A stretch of DNA of 64,000 nt from Halomonas aestuarii (GTDB lineage: Bacteria; Pseudomonadota; Gammaproteobacteria; Pseudomonadales; Halomonadaceae), in NCBI RefSeq assembly GCF_001886615.1, contig NZ_CP018139.1:372001-436000 (forward strand). The letters are read 5' to 3'. The notes below the pieces were generated by a model. That model saw only the letters and a program-made list of their open reading frames with translations, ran no database searches and was not told where the DNA came from. A program made the position numbers and the translations under genes. Below, piece after piece: positions 39,794 through 49,884 of the stretch. The stretch's first letter is position 1. Each line of letters starts with the position of its first letter.

Positions 39794-40984
39794 TCAGGGC
39801 TTGTGGGGCAGCGCCAGGTAGTCGTGGGACTGCATCTCCTGGAGCCGGGAGAGGGTTCGCTGGAACTCGAACTCCAGCCGTCCGTCCCGATAGAGCGACT
39901 CGGCCGGCACCTCGGCGGACATCAGCAGCTTGACGCCGCGGTCGTAGAACTCGTCGACCATGTTGATGAATCGGCGTGCCCGGTCGTCCGTGGCCCCGCT
40001 CATGCGGGAGACGTTGGAGACCAGCACGCTGTGGAACTCGCGCGCCAGCTCGATGTAGTCGTTCTGGCTGCGCGGCCCGTCGCAGAGCTCGGAGAACTCG
40101 AACCACACCACGTCGTCGTGCAGTCGACGCGTGCGCAGGTTCCGGTGATTGATCTCGATGGACGCCCCCTCTTCCCCCTCGTGGCCGGCGATCTCGCGAA
40201 AGCTGCGGGCCAGTTCCGTCTCGGCCTCGTCATCGAGCGGGGCATGAAAGATCTCGGCACGTTCCAGGACGCGCAGCCGGTAGTCGATGCCCGAGTCGAC
40301 GTTGACCACCTCGCAGTGACGCTCGAGCAGGTCGATGGCCGGCAGGAAACGGGCGCGCTGCAGGCCATCCTTGTAGAGCTCCGCCGGGACGATGTTGGAG
40401 GTGGCCACCAGCACCACCCCCTTCTCGAAGAGCGACTCGAGGAGGTTGGCCAGGATCATGGCATCGGTGATGTCCTTGACGAAGAACTCGTCGAAGCAGA
40501 TCACCCGGGCCTCGGCCGCGAACTTGGTGGCGATCAGCCGGAGGGGGTTCTTCTCGCCCTTGTAGTGCTCGAGCTCGTTGTGCACCCGCTGCATGAAACG
40601 GTGGAAGTGGGTACGCATCTTCTCGGGAAAGGGCAACGCCTCGAAGAAGGTGTCCATCAGGTAGGTCTTGCCGCGTCCCACGCCGCCCCAGAAATAGAGC
40701 CCGTTGATGCTGGGCATCGCGGGTTCCGCGGACGCCTCGCGTTCGCGCCGCCCGAACAGGCCGGCCACCCGCGAGGTCAGGCCACCGCCGGGCTTCGGCG
40801 GGACCACCCGGGAGGGCGGCGTGGCCACCAGCTCGTCGTAGAGGCGCTGCAGATGGGCCACCGCCTGCTCCTGGGCGGCATCGCGCTGGAAGTCACGGCG
40901 TTCGAGATCGGCGCGGTAGCGGGTCATCGGCGTCTCGGACCGCCGCGCGCCGCGGGAAGCCGTGGGGGAGTGCGTCTCGCTCAT
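39794..40984 (-). CDS. zapE: AFG1-like ATPase, cell division protein ZapE
   Basis: A 396-residue P-loop ATPase; in E. coli ZapE joins the Z ring late in constriction. Seen: Walker A LYFWGGVGRGKTYLMDTFF, RTHFHRFMQRVHNEL, Walker B VICFDEFFVKDITDAMIL, VATSNIVPAELYKDGLQRARFLPAI (spread over 210-235) and VDEFYDRGVKLLMSAEVP. ATG 40984 is used; the alternative Met at residue 20 (MTRYRADLE) starts the conserved region. It is divergent from the YhcB-like gene. Confidence 0.94.
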   Translation of the reverse strand: MSETHSPTASRGARRSETPMTRYRADLERRDFQRDAAQEQAVAHLQRLYDELVATPPSRVVPPKPGGGLTSRVAGLFGRREREASAEPAMPSINGLYFWGGVGRGKTYLMDTFFEALPFPEKMRTHFHRFMQRVHNELEHYKGEKNPLRLIATKFAAEARVICFDEFFVKDITDAMILANLLESLFEKGVVLVATSNIVPAELYKDGLQRARFLPAIDLLERHCEVVNVDSGIDYRLRVLERAEIFHAPLDDEAETELARSFREIAGHEGEEGASIEINHRNLRTRRLHDDVVWFEFSELCDGPRSQNDYIELAREFHSVLVSNVSRMSGATDDRARRFINMVDEFYDRGVKLLMSAEVPAESLYRDGRLEFEFQRTLSRLQEMQSHDYLALPHKP

Positions 40985-41025
40985 GGGGAATCCTGAAGGC
41001 CTCTCCTCTGGGCATTGGCGAGGGC

Positions 41026-41054
41026 ATTATACGCATCCCGCCCCCGGTTGGCAT
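41026..41054 (-). promoter_or_regulatory. Candidate promoter of zapE
   Basis: On the minus strand ATGCCA (41054-41049), a 17-base spacer and a perfect TATAAT (41031-41026) lie 41 bases before the zapE ATG. Confidence 0.55.
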
Positions 41055-41068
41055 GCGCCGCCCCCGCG

Positions 41069-41099
41069 TTGACCCGGCACACCGGGTCGCCCCTATAAT
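41069..41099 (+). promoter_or_regulatory. Candidate promoter of the YhcB/ZapG-like gene
   Basis: TTGACC (41069-41074) and a perfect TATAAT (41094-41099) are separated by 19 bases, slightly long, 82 bases before the GTG start. It faces away from the zapE promoter. Confidence 0.6.
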
Positions 41100-41181
41100 G
41101 AGGAACCCGGCCGGAAGCGGCCACCAGACGCCATCGGCGCCTCGCATGCCAGGCGTCCCAAGGCTCCAGGAGACCCACGAC

Positions 41182-41625
41182 GTGGACGAGACCAACATCA
41201 ACTGGGTGCTGGCCGTCGCCTGCCTGCTGGCGGGCATCGGGATCGGAGCACTGGGCTATCACCTCCTCAATGCCACGGCCGACAATGCCCAGCGGTTGCG
41301 CCAGCGCCTCGCCGAACGCGAACGGGCCCTGGCGGAACTCAAGGATGGCATGGGCGACAGCCTGGAGCGCATCGCCAGGCTGGCCGAGAGCCTTCAACGG
41401 GAAAGCCGCAGCCTCGAACAGGAAGCCGAGGCGGCCAGCAGCACCCTCGGCGCCCCCTCCTTGCGCCGCCAGGCCATGGACGACGCCGCGCCGAAGCCCG
41501 AGACGGGCGATGCCGAACCGGCCGTGCCTCGGGACTATGCCGACGGCAACCGGGGCACCCTCTCCGAGGAGTTCGGCCTGAAGCAGGGCGAGGACGGGGC
41601 GGTGCCCCAGCCCCCGCGCTACTGA
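41182..41625 (+). CDS. zapG: YhcB/ZapG family protein (DUF1043)
   Basis: A 147-residue inner-membrane protein linked to division and envelope synthesis in E. coli (YhcB). Seen: one N-terminal transmembrane helix (NWVLAVACLLAGIGIGALGYHLL, about residues 7-29), a coiled-coil region (ERERALAELKDGM, RIARLAESLQRESRSLEQEAEA) and a disordered acidic, Pro-containing tail. I chose GTG 41182, preceded by AGGAG at ten bases, because it puts the membrane helix at the N-terminus; no suitable ATG exists nearby. The gene sits next to zapE and degS as in other gammaproteobacteria. Confidence 0.82.
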   Translation: MDETNINWVLAVACLLAGIGIGALGYHLLNATADNAQRLRQRLAERERALAELKDGMGDSLERIARLAESLQRESRSLEQEAEAASSTLGAPSLRRQAMDDAAPKPETGDAEPAVPRDYADGNRGTLSEEFGLKQGEDGAVPQPPRY

Positions 41626-41647
41626 GCGCGACGCACCCTACCCTTCC

Positions 41648-41676
41648 CCACGCCCCGGCCCTCCGCCGGGGCGTGG
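41648..41676. terminator. Hairpin between convergent zapG-like and Nif3-like genes
   Basis: CCACGCCCCGGC and its complement form a 12-base stem with a five-base loop, 22 bases after the zapG stop and ten before the Nif3-like stop. Confidence 0.65.
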
Positions 41677-41685
41677 TCGTTCTGC

Positions 41686-42447
41686 TCAGGCGGGATTGTC
41701 GATGTCGACGAAGCGGTGCTCCAGGCCGAACTCCGCGGCCAGCCGATCGCCCAGCGCCTGGACGCCGTAGCGCTCGGTGGCATGGTGGCCCGCCGCCAGA
41801 TAGTGGATGCCCATCTCTCGTGCCAGGTGGGTCGTGCGTTCGGAGATCTCGCCGGAGATGAAGGCGTCGGCGCCGGCCTCGACGGCGGTGGTGATCATGT
41901 CCTGGGCCCCGCCCGTGCACCAGGCGACGCGGCGAACCTCGCCGCCGCCCGGCGCCTCGATCAGCAGGGGATCCCGCCCCAGCACCTCCCCCACCCCGCG
42001 GGCCAGGCCGGTGGCATCGAGGCCCGGCGAGGGTTCCCCGAGCCACACCAGCCCCTCGCCGAGCGCCCCGTCGGCGCAGCCGGTGACGGTGAAGCCGAGC
42101 CGCCGGCCGAGCTCGGCGTTGTTGCCGAGTTCAGGATGGGCATCCAGTGGCAGGTGGTAGGCCAGCAGGTTGATGTCATGGGCCAGCAGCGTCGCGAGGC
42201 GCCGTCGCTTCATGCCGGTGATGGTGACCGGCTCGTTCTTCCAGAAGTAGCCGTGGTGGACCAGCACGAGATCCGCCTGCCAGGCCACGGCCTCGTCGAG
42301 CAGCGCCTGGCAGGCCGTCACGCCGGTCATCACCCGGGCCACGCGGTCGCTGCCGGCCACCTGCAGACCGTTCACGGTGTAGTCCTTGAAACGTTCGGGT
42401 TCGAGCAGGCGATCACAGGCGGCGACCAGGTCGTCTCGATTCGTCAT
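41686..42447 (-). CDS. Nif3-like dinuclear metal-centre hexameric protein
   Basis: A 253-residue member of the Nif3/YbgI family, which form toroidal hexamers with two metal ions per subunit; some have GTP cyclohydrolase-like or hydrolase activity, but the function is not settled. Seen: YTVNGLQVAGSDRVARVMTGVTA, LVLVHHGYFWK (metal-binding His pair), NLLAYHLPLDAHPELGNNAELGRRLG (spread over 90-115), ISGEISERTTHLARE and AAGHHATERYGVQALG. ATG 42447 gives the usual N-terminus. It is divergent from the protease gene. Confidence 0.93.
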   Translation of the reverse strand: MTNRDDLVAACDRLLEPERFKDYTVNGLQVAGSDRVARVMTGVTACQALLDEAVAWQADLVLVHHGYFWKNEPVTITGMKRRRLATLLAHDINLLAYHLPLDAHPELGNNAELGRRLGFTVTGCADGALGEGLVWLGEPSPGLDATGLARGVGEVLGRDPLLIEAPGGGEVRRVAWCTGGAQDMITTAVEAGADAFISGEISERTTHLAREMGIHYLAAGHHATERYGVQALGDRLAAEFGLEHRFVDIDNPA

Positions 42448-42550
42448 GCAGCCTCCGGGCGCGGTCGGGTTGGCGATGTTACAATCCGCCCAGTGTAACC
42501 AGCGGGCGGATGCCCCGCGACCCAGCATCGTCGACAAGGACCCCCGCCGC

Positions 42551-43771
42551 ATGCGACGCACCCTGCTCCCCTACCTCTGGCCCGTCCTCATCGGCGTGCT
42601 GGGGGCGATCGTTCTGCTCAACGCCTTCCCCCAGCTGATCGGGCGTCCGGCCCCCGCCCCGGCCTCCGCGCCCTACTCCCTGGCCCCGCCCCCCGGGGAG
42701 GACGAGGCCGTGTCCCGCGACGCCCCCGAGGTCCGCCAGGCCGAGCCGCTGACCCGGCAGCAGGGGCCGGCCAGCTATGCACAGGCGGTGGAGCGGGCCG
42801 CCCCGGCCGTGGTCAACATCTACTCCTCCCGGGTGGTCAAGCGGGAGGAGCACCCCCTCATGTCGGACCCCTTCTTTCGCCAGTTCTTCGGTGACGAGAC
42901 GCCGAGGCGACAGCGCATGCTGTCGAGCCTCGGGTCCGGGGTCATCGTCAGCGACGAGGGCTACGTGCTGACCAACAACCACGTGATCCGCGGGGCCGAC
43001 CAGATCCAGGTCGCGCTGCGCGACGGCCGCGAGACCCTGGCCGAGGTGATCGGCACCGACCCGGAGACCGACCTGGCCGTGCTGCGCATCGACCTTGCCT
43101 CGCTGCCGGTGATCGAGCTGACCGACACCAGCCGGATCGCCGTGGGCGACGTCTCGCTGGCCATCGGCAACCCCTTCGGGGTCGGCCAGACGGTCACCAT
43201 GGGCATCATCAGCGCCACCGGGCGCAGCCACCTGGGACTCAACGCCTACGAGGACTTCATCCAGACCGATGCCGCCATCAACCCCGGCAACTCGGGGGGC
43301 GCCCTGGTCAATGCCGAGGGGGCGCTGATCGGCATCAACACCGCCATCTTCTCGCGCTCCGGCGGCTCCCAGGGCATCGGCTTCGCGATCCCCGCCAACC
43401 TGGCCCGCAGCATCCTCGACGAGCTGGTCACCCGGGGACGGGTCATTCGCGGCTGGATGGGCATCGAGGCCCAGGAGCTCAACCAGGAGCTCGCCGCCTC
43501 CTTCGGCCTGAAGAGCCCCATCGGAGTGGTCATCGCCAACGTGGTACCGGACGGCCCCGGCGACAGGGCCGGCCTGCAGCCCGGCGACGTGCTGCTGGAG
43601 GTCGATGGCCAGCCCGTGCTGGACCCCCGCCAGACCATGAGCGACATCGCCGCGGTGGAGCCCGGCACCCGGCTGCCGCTCACGGTGGTCCGCGGCGGCG
43701 AGCGCCGGGAGGTGACCATCGAGCTGGGCGAGCGGCCGACGCCGGCGCTGCCCCGCCCCGATCAGCGCTGA
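42551..43771 (+). CDS. algW: DegS/AlgW-type site-1 periplasmic serine protease
   Basis: A 406-residue trypsin-like protease anchored in the inner membrane. DegS/AlgW starts regulated cleavage of the anti-sigma factor (RseA/MucA) when misfolded porins appear. Seen: one N-terminal membrane helix (LPYLWPVLIGVLGAIVLLNA, 6-25), a Pro/Ala-rich linker, the protease domain with triad His144 (TNNHVI), Asp174 (TDLAVL) and Ser248 (GNSGGA), and one PDZ domain (about 300-395: GWMGIEAQELNQEL, GDRAGLQPGDVLLEV). One PDZ plus anchor distinguishes it from DegP. The site next to Nif3 and his genes matches algW in Pseudomonas. Confidence 0.92.
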   Translation: MRRTLLPYLWPVLIGVLGAIVLLNAFPQLIGRPAPAPASAPYSLAPPPGEDEAVSRDAPEVRQAEPLTRQQGPASYAQAVERAAPAVVNIYSSRVVKREEHPLMSDPFFRQFFGDETPRRQRMLSSLGSGVIVSDEGYVLTNNHVIRGADQIQVALRDGRETLAEVIGTDPETDLAVLRIDLASLPVIELTDTSRIAVGDVSLAIGNPFGVGQTVTMGIISATGRSHLGLNAYEDFIQTDAAINPGNSGGALVNAEGALIGINTAIFSRSGGSQGIGFAIPANLARSILDELVTRGRVIRGWMGIEAQELNQELAASFGLKSPIGVVIANVVPDGPGDRAGLQPGDVLLEVDGQPVLDPRQTMSDIAAVEPGTRLPLTVVRGGERREVTIELGERPTPALPRPDQR

Positions 43772-43822
43772 ACCGCCATCCGGCCTCCCCCGCCACCCGA
43801 ACGCCCAACCCCCATGACGAGA

Positions 43823-43850
43823 GAGGGCCCCGCCATCCGGCGGGGCCCTC
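43823..43850. terminator. Hairpin between convergent algW and hisD
   Basis: GAGGGCCCCGCC and its complement form a 12-base stem with loop ATCC, midway between the two stop codons. T-runs are weak. Confidence 0.65.
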
Positions 43851-43883
43851 CTGCAGGCTTCCCTGACGCCTCGCCTCGGCGGC

Positions 43884-45206
43884 CTAGGGCGTCAGGCGGT
43901 ACTCGGCAGAGCGGGCATGGGCGGTCAGCGACTCTCCCCGCGCCAGCGTCGAGGCGATCTTGCCGAGCTCGCCGGCGCCTTCCGCCGAGCAGTGGATGAT
44001 GGAGGAACGCTTCTGGAAGTCGTAGACCCCCAGCGGCGAGGAGAAACGCGCCGTGCCCGAGGTCGGGAGCACGTGGTTGGGTCCGGCACAGTAGTCGCCC
44101 AGCGCCTCGGCGGTGTAGCGCCCCATGAAGATGGCGCCGGCATGACGCACGTCCGGCAGCCACCCCTCCGGATTGGCCACCGAGAGCTCCAGGTGCTCCG
44201 GCGCGATGCGGTTGATCATCGCCACCGCCTCGTCGCGGTCCCGGCAGTGGATCAGCATGCCGCGGCGGGCCAGCGACTCACGGACGATGTCCGCGCGCTC
44301 CAGGGTCGGCAGCAGCCGCGCGATGGACGCTTCCACGGCCGCCAGGTGTGCCTCGTCCCAGCTCACCAGGATCGCCTGGGCATCCTCGTCGTGCTCCGCC
44401 TGGGAGAAGAGGTCCATGGCCAGCCAGTCGGGATCGGTCCCCCCGTCCGAGACCACCAGGATCTCCGAGGGGCCGGCGATCATGTCGATGCCCACCTGGC
44501 CGAACACCGCCCGCTTGGCCGTGGCCACATAGATGTTGCCCGGCCCGACGACCTTGTCGACCCGCGGCACCGTCTCGGTGCCGAAGGCCAGGGCCGCCAC
44601 CGCCTGGGCGCCGCCCAGGGTGAAGACGTAGTCGACGCCGGCCAGGTACGCCGCCGCCAGCACCAGCTCGTTGAGCACGCCGTCGGGGGTCGGCACCACC
44701 ATGACGATCTCGCGCACCCCGGCCACGTGGGCAGGAATGGCGTTCATCAGCACCGAAGAGGGATAGGCCGCCTTGCCGCCCGGCACGTAGATGCCGGCGC
44801 GGTCCAGCGGCGTGACCTGCTGGCCAAGCACGGTGCCGTCGGCCTCGGTGAACTGCCAGGAGGTCGGCTTCTGGTGCTCATGGTAGGCGCGGATGCGCTC
44901 CGCGGCCGCCGAGAGTGCCTCGCGCTGGTCCCCCGGGAGGCCCTCGTAGGCCTCGCGCAGGCGCTGCTCGCCCAGCGTCAGCTCGGCCATGGTGGTGACG
45001 TCCAGGCGGTCGAAGCGGTTGGAGTACTCGACCAGGGCCGCATCGCCCCGGACCTTGACCTCGGCCAGGATCTCGTCGACGCGCTGCTTGACCGCGGCAT
45101 CCGAGACGCCTTCCCAGGCCAGCCGGTCCGCCAGGCGGCGATCGAAGTCGGCCTGGGAGGTCGACAGCCGGGCGATCTCGACGCGCTCTTGGGGGGATTC
45201 GCTCAT
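43884..45206 (-). CDS. hisD: Histidinol dehydrogenase
   Basis: A 440-residue zinc enzyme that oxidises histidinol to histidine in two NAD-dependent steps. Seen: [54 protein letters not shown] (spread over 190-225), [25 protein letters not shown] with zinc/substrate residues, IAPEHLEL, and [28 protein letters not shown]. It follows hisG after 70 bases. In Pseudomonas hisC1 follows hisD; here the next gene is the convergent protease. Confidence 0.97.
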   Translation of the reverse strand: MSESPQERVEIARLSTSQADFDRRLADRLAWEGVSDAAVKQRVDEILAEVKVRGDAALVEYSNRFDRLDVTTMAELTLGEQRLREAYEGLPGDQREALSAAAERIRAYHEHQKPTSWQFTEADGTVLGQQVTPLDRAGIYVPGGKAAYPSSVLMNAIPAHVAGVREIVMVVPTPDGVLNELVLAAAYLAGVDYVFTLGGAQAVAALAFGTETVPRVDKVVGPGNIYVATAKRAVFGQVGIDMIAGPSEILVVSDGGTDPDWLAMDLFSQAEHDEDAQAILVSWDEAHLAAVEASIARLLPTLERADIVRESLARRGMLIHCRDRDEAVAMINRIAPEHLELSVANPEGWLPDVRHAGAIFMGRYTAEALGDYCAGPNHVLPTSGTARFSSPLGVYDFQKRSSIIHCSAEGAGELGKIASTLARGESLTAHARSAEYRLTP

Positions 45207-45276
45207 GGCAGTGGCTTCCTCTCGATACAGGGTTCGTCGTCAGGGACAGGAACACGCTCGCAGCGGGCCGGGCGAG

Positions 45277-45939
45277 CTACGACGCCGACAGGGCCGCACC
45301 TTCGCGCCGCCTCGCCACCGCCTCACCGAGACGGGCGATCAGCGGCTTGAGCCGGGCATGCTTCATGGTCATGGCGGCCTTGTTGACCACCAGCCGGGTG
45401 CTGACCGGGGCGATCAGCTCACGGGGCTCCATGCCGTTGGCCCGCAGGGTGTTGCCGGTGTCGACGATATCGACGATCTCGTCGGCCAGGTTCATCAGCG
45501 GGGCCAGCTCCATGGCGCCATAGAGCTTGATCACCTCGGCCTGGATCCCCTGCTCGGCGTAGTAGCGGCGCGCCACGTTGACGAACTTGGTGGCCACCCG
45601 GCGCCGCGCCCGGGCGGGCTCGGCACCGGTGATGCCGGCGGTCATCAGCTTGCAGTGGGCGATCTCCAGGTCGAGCGGCTCGTAGAGCCCCTCGACGCCA
45701 TGCTCGAGCAGCACGTCCTTGCCGGCCACCCCGAGATCCGCCGCCCCGAGCTGCACGTAGGTCGGCACATCGGTGGCCCGGATCACCACCAGCTTCACGT
45801 CCGGCAGGTTGGTGTCGAACAGCAGCTTGCGACTCTTGCCCAGGTCCTCGGCCGGGGTGATGCCGGCGTCGGCCAGCAGGGGCAGGGTCTCGTCGAGAAT
45901 GCGGCCCTTGGAGAGGGCCAGGATCAGTTGCTTGCTCAT
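45277..45939 (-). CDS. hisG: ATP phosphoribosyltransferase, short form
   Basis: A 220-residue enzyme for the first, feedback-regulated step of histidine synthesis. Seen: [48 protein letters not shown] (spread over 70-95), [45 protein letters not shown] (PRPP site, spread over 148-180). It lacks the C-terminal regulatory domain of the long form, so it is expected to need HisZ, which is not in the window. ATG 45939 gives the canonical N-terminus. It follows murA after 20 bases. Confidence 0.97.
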   Translation of the reverse strand: MSKQLILALSKGRILDETLPLLADAGITPAEDLGKSRKLLFDTNLPDVKLVVIRATDVPTYVQLGAADLGVAGKDVLLEHGVEGLYEPLDLEIAHCKLMTAGITGAEPARARRRVATKFVNVARRYYAEQGIQAEVIKLYGAMELAPLMNLADEIVDIVDTGNTLRANGMEPRELIAPVSTRLVVNKAAMTMKHARLKPLIARLGEAVARRREGAALSAS

Positions 45940-45959
45940 GGGTCTCGCCTGTTGTCGGC

Positions 45960-47234
<1,275 letters not shown>

Positions 47235-47489
47235 TCAGGCCCCCTGGTTGTCGGTGGCCGCCTGCCACTGCTGGGGCGTATAGGTCTTGATGCTCACCGC
47301 GTGCAGGGCCCCGGAGGCGATCTCGTCGGTCAGGGCGCCGTAGATCATCTGCTGACGCTTGACCGGGGAGAGCCCCTCGAAGACCTCGCCCACGGCCACC
47401 ACCTGGAAATTGCAGCCTTCGCCCTGGATATGAAACTCGCAGCCGTCGAGTCGGTTCTCGAGCAGCGCCTTGACCTCACTGGGTTGCAT
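47235..47489 (-). CDS. ibaG: BolA-family protein IbaG
   Basis: An 84-residue BolA/IbaA-like protein; such proteins pair with monothiol glutaredoxins in iron-sulfur handling. Seen: MQPSEVKALLENRLDGCEFHIQGEGCNFQVVAVGEVFEG (spread over 1-39), SPVKRQQMIYGALTDEIASGALHAVSIKTYTP. The frame extends upstream but ATG 47489 has AGGAG at 11 bases and yields the family's start. It lies between murA and the mla genes as in E. coli. The 140 bases upstream contain no gene I can support. Confidence 0.94.
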   Translation of the reverse strand: MQPSEVKALLENRLDGCEFHIQGEGCNFQVVAVGEVFEGLSPVKRQQMIYGALTDEIASGALHAVSIKTYTPQQWQAATDNQGA

Positions 47490-47629
47490 GGAACCGGCAC
47501 TCCTGTGGTTCATCGATTCGTCACGGACGCGCGCCGTCGGCCACGCGGTGGCAGGCAGCGGCGTCCCGTCATGGCAGGACATGGTAAAGAAAAGCACCGC
47601 GCTTGGCGATGGTGGGGAACGGGCAGCGA

Positions 47630-47968
47630 TCACTCGCCCCGGGGGTCCCCCAGGGGCAGCAGGGTATCCAGCCCGGCGACCCGGGTCAGGCGATCCAGGG
47701 CCGGCGAGAGGCAGATGCGCTCGACGCGCACCCCCGCCAGCCGGGCCCGCCGCGTCCACTCGAGCAGCACGCTCAGGGCGGCGCTGCTGACCCGGCCGAC
47801 GCCGCTCAGGTCGAAGACCACGTCACTACCGGAGGGCCGGGCCGCCAGCCAGTCGCTGCCGGCCTCGGCCATCGCCGAGGCCACCTCGAAGCCGACCTCG
47901 CCCGTCACCGACAGCCTGCGGTCATCGGCCTTCAGGCAGGAATGCCGCTGCTCGAGGAGCACACTCAT
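47630..47968 (-). CDS. mlaB: MlaB, STAS-domain subunit of the phospholipid transporter
   Basis: A 112-residue cytoplasmic STAS-domain protein that stabilises the MlaFE complex. Seen: RRLSVTGEVGFEVASAM, DVVFDLSGVGRVSSAALSVLLEWTRRARLAG (spread over 49-79), LDRLTRVAGLDTLLPL. The Ser63 region VSSAALSVLLE matches the STAS core. Start overlaps the mlaC stop (ATGA). Last gene of mlaFEDCB. Confidence 0.93.
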   Translation of the reverse strand: MSVLLEQRHSCLKADDRRLSVTGEVGFEVASAMAEAGSDWLAARPSGSDVVFDLSGVGRVSSAALSVLLEWTRRARLAGVRVERICLSPALDRLTRVAGLDTLLPLGDPRGE

Positions 47969-48615
47969 GCGTTGCCGCCCTGCTCCAGCTCCTCCACGGC
48001 GAGCTCCGGCGACCAGCCGTCGATGACCGCATCATAGTCGCGGTTGTGGTCGCGCATGGCCTGGTCGAACTGGTTGCGGAAGGTCAGCCCGAGGTTGATG
48101 CCGTTGACGATCACGTTGACCACCTTCCACTGCCCATCGTCCAGGCGCAGGGAGTAGCTGACCGGATAGACGGTGCCGTCATTGGCCACCACCTCCATGG
48201 CCACGCTGGCCTGGTCCTCGTAGCGCGACGCCTGCTGGTTGTCGAGCACGCGGATCTCCCGGTAGTCGAAGGTGACCAGCCCCTTTGTGTAGGTGTCGAT
48301 CAGCGTCTTGCGGAAGGTCTCGACGAAACGCGAGCGCTGCTGCGGGGTGGCGTTGCCGAAGTAGCGGCCCATCACGCTGGCGCCGATGTAACGGAAGTCG
48401 GCCACGTCCTCGAGGCTGTCGTCGACGATGTCCTCGAGCTCGCCGAGGTGGTCGGCGAAGTACGCCTCGCGCCCCTCGATGCGGCTCATCAGGTCGTCGA
48501 TGCTGGCCCGGATCATCTGCTCGGGACGCTGGTCGGACGGGGTGGCCATCAGCGGCAGGGCCACCAGCAGCAGGCAGAGCCCCGCGAACAGGGCGCGAAG
48601 GGGAATCATCTTCAT
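47965..48615 (-). CDS. mlaC: MlaC, periplasmic phospholipid-binding protein
   Basis: A 216-residue Tgt2/MlaC protein that ferries phospholipids between MlaA at the outer membrane and the MlaFEDB complex. Seen: cleavable signal peptide (MKMIPLRALFAGLCLLLVAL ... LMA), FRYIGASVMGRYFGNATPQQRSRFVETFRKTLIDTY (spread over 78-113), QVSYSLRL-type strand PVSYSLRLDDGQWKVVNVIVNGINLGLTFRNQF near the C-terminus. I chose ATG 48615, ten bases after AAGGAG, over GTG 48624, which sits almost on that SD. Confidence 0.94.
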   Translation of the reverse strand: MKMIPLRALFAGLCLLLVALPLMATPSDQRPEQMIRASIDDLMSRIEGREAYFADHLGELEDIVDDSLEDVADFRYIGASVMGRYFGNATPQQRSRFVETFRKTLIDTYTKGLVTFDYREIRVLDNQQASRYEDQASVAMEVVANDGTVYPVSYSLRLDDGQWKVVNVIVNGINLGLTFRNQFDQAMRDHNRDYDAVIDGWSPELAVEELEQGGNA

Positions 48616-48620
48616 GTCGT

Positions 48621-49085
48621 TCACTCCTTGACCATGCTGGTCACGAACTGCTGGATCAGCTCTTCCAGTACCAGGGCGGACTGGGTGTCTCGCACCGTGT
48701 CGCCGTCGGCGAGCGTCTCGGGGGCGCCGCCCACCGAGAGGCCGATGTACTGCTCTCCCAGCAGGCCGGCGGTGAGGATGGCGGCGGTGCTGTCCTCCGG
48801 AAGCTGACCTTCCAGCTCACCGTCGAGTTCCATCACCACCCGTGCATCGTACCAGTCGGTATCGAGATCGATGGCCTCGACCCGCCCCACGGTCACGCCG
48901 GCCATGGTGACCCGGGCGCGTGGCTTCAGCCCACCGATGTTGGCGAAGTTGGCCTCGAGCCGGAAGGTCTCGCTGGGCACGCTGAGGCTGAGGCCGCTGA
49001 CCCGGAGCCCGAGGAACACCAGCCCCAGGATACCGGCCAGCATGAACAGGCCGACACCGAGCTCCGTTGTCTTGCTACGTTTCAT
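48621..49085 (-). CDS. mlaD: MlaD, MCE-domain subunit of the phospholipid transporter
   Basis: A 154-residue MCE protein forming a periplasmic hexameric ring. Seen: N-terminal transmembrane helix (ELGVGLFMLAGILGLVFLGL, 8-27), MCE core FRLEANFANIGGLKPRARVTMAGVTVGRV (spread over 41-69), STAAILTAGLLGEQYIGLSVGG and a C-terminal helix VLEELIQQFVTSMV. It lies 16 bases after mlaE, and five bases before mlaC. Confidence 0.96.
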   Translation of the reverse strand: MKRSKTTELGVGLFMLAGILGLVFLGLRVSGLSLSVPSETFRLEANFANIGGLKPRARVTMAGVTVGRVEAIDLDTDWYDARVVMELDGELEGQLPEDSTAAILTAGLLGEQYIGLSVGGAPETLADGDTVRDTQSALVLEELIQQFVTSMVKE

Positions 49086-49101
49086 CCGTTTGCTCCGAAC
49101 A

Positions 49102-49884
49102 TCAGGAAAGCTCTCCGAACATCAGGGCGGTGAGCACGAAATCCAGGCCCAGGACCGCCAGAGAGGAATAGACCACCGTACGGGTGGTGGCGCGCGAGAT
49201 GCCTTCCGAGGTGGGAATCAGGTCATGCCCCTGGAAGACCGCGATCCAGGTCACCACCAGGGCGAAGACCACGCTCTTGACCAGGCCATTGCCGACATCA
49301 TCGAAGAACTCGACGCTGGCCTGCATGTTCCCCCAGTAGGAGCCCTCGAACACCCCCAGCCATTCGACACCGACCAGCTGGCCGCCCCAGACCCCCACCA
49401 CACTGAACCCGATGGTCAGCAGCGGCAGGGAGACGAAGCCGGCCCAGAGGCGCGGCGCGACCACGCGACGCAGCGGGTCGACCCCGATCATCTCCATGCT
49501 GGTCAGCTGCTCGGTGGCCTTCATCAGGCCGATCTCGGCCGTCAGGGCCGAGCCGGCCCGACCGGCGAAGAGCAGGGCCGCCACCACCGGGCCCAGTTCA
49601 CGCAGCAGCGACAGCGCCACCATCTGCCCGAGGGCCTGTTCTGCACCGAAGTCGACCAGGATGGTATAGCCCTGCAGGGCCAGCACCATGCCGATGAACA
49701 GCCCCGAGACCAGGACGATGGCCAGGGACATCACCCCGACGAAGTGCATCTGGCGCACCCACAGGCGCAGGCCCTCCCGGCTTGGCACCCCCACCGCGGA
49801 CTGGGCGAGGAAGATCCCCGCCCGGCCAAGGGACTCCAGCAGGTCGCAGCCACGCCGCCCCAGGCGACGGATCCAGTCGATCAT
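49102..49884 (-). CDS. mlaE: MlaE, permease of the phospholipid transporter
   Basis: A 260-residue permease with about five membrane helices. Seen: [81 protein letters not shown], spread over 65-150 and containing the conserved EIG-x-M-x-x-T-EQ-x-D/S-x-M motif. Its start overlaps the mlaF stop (ATGA). Confidence 0.97.
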   Translation of the reverse strand: MIDWIRRLGRRGCDLLESLGRAGIFLAQSAVGVPSREGLRLWVRQMHFVGVMSLAIVLVSGLFIGMVLALQGYTILVDFGAEQALGQMVALSLLRELGPVVAALLFAGRAGSALTAEIGLMKATEQLTSMEMIGVDPLRRVVAPRLWAGFVSLPLLTIGFSVVGVWGGQLVGVEWLGVFEGSYWGNMQASVEFFDDVGNGLVKSVVFALVVTWIAVFQGHDLIPTSEGISRATTRTVVYSSLAVLGLDFVLTALMFGELS

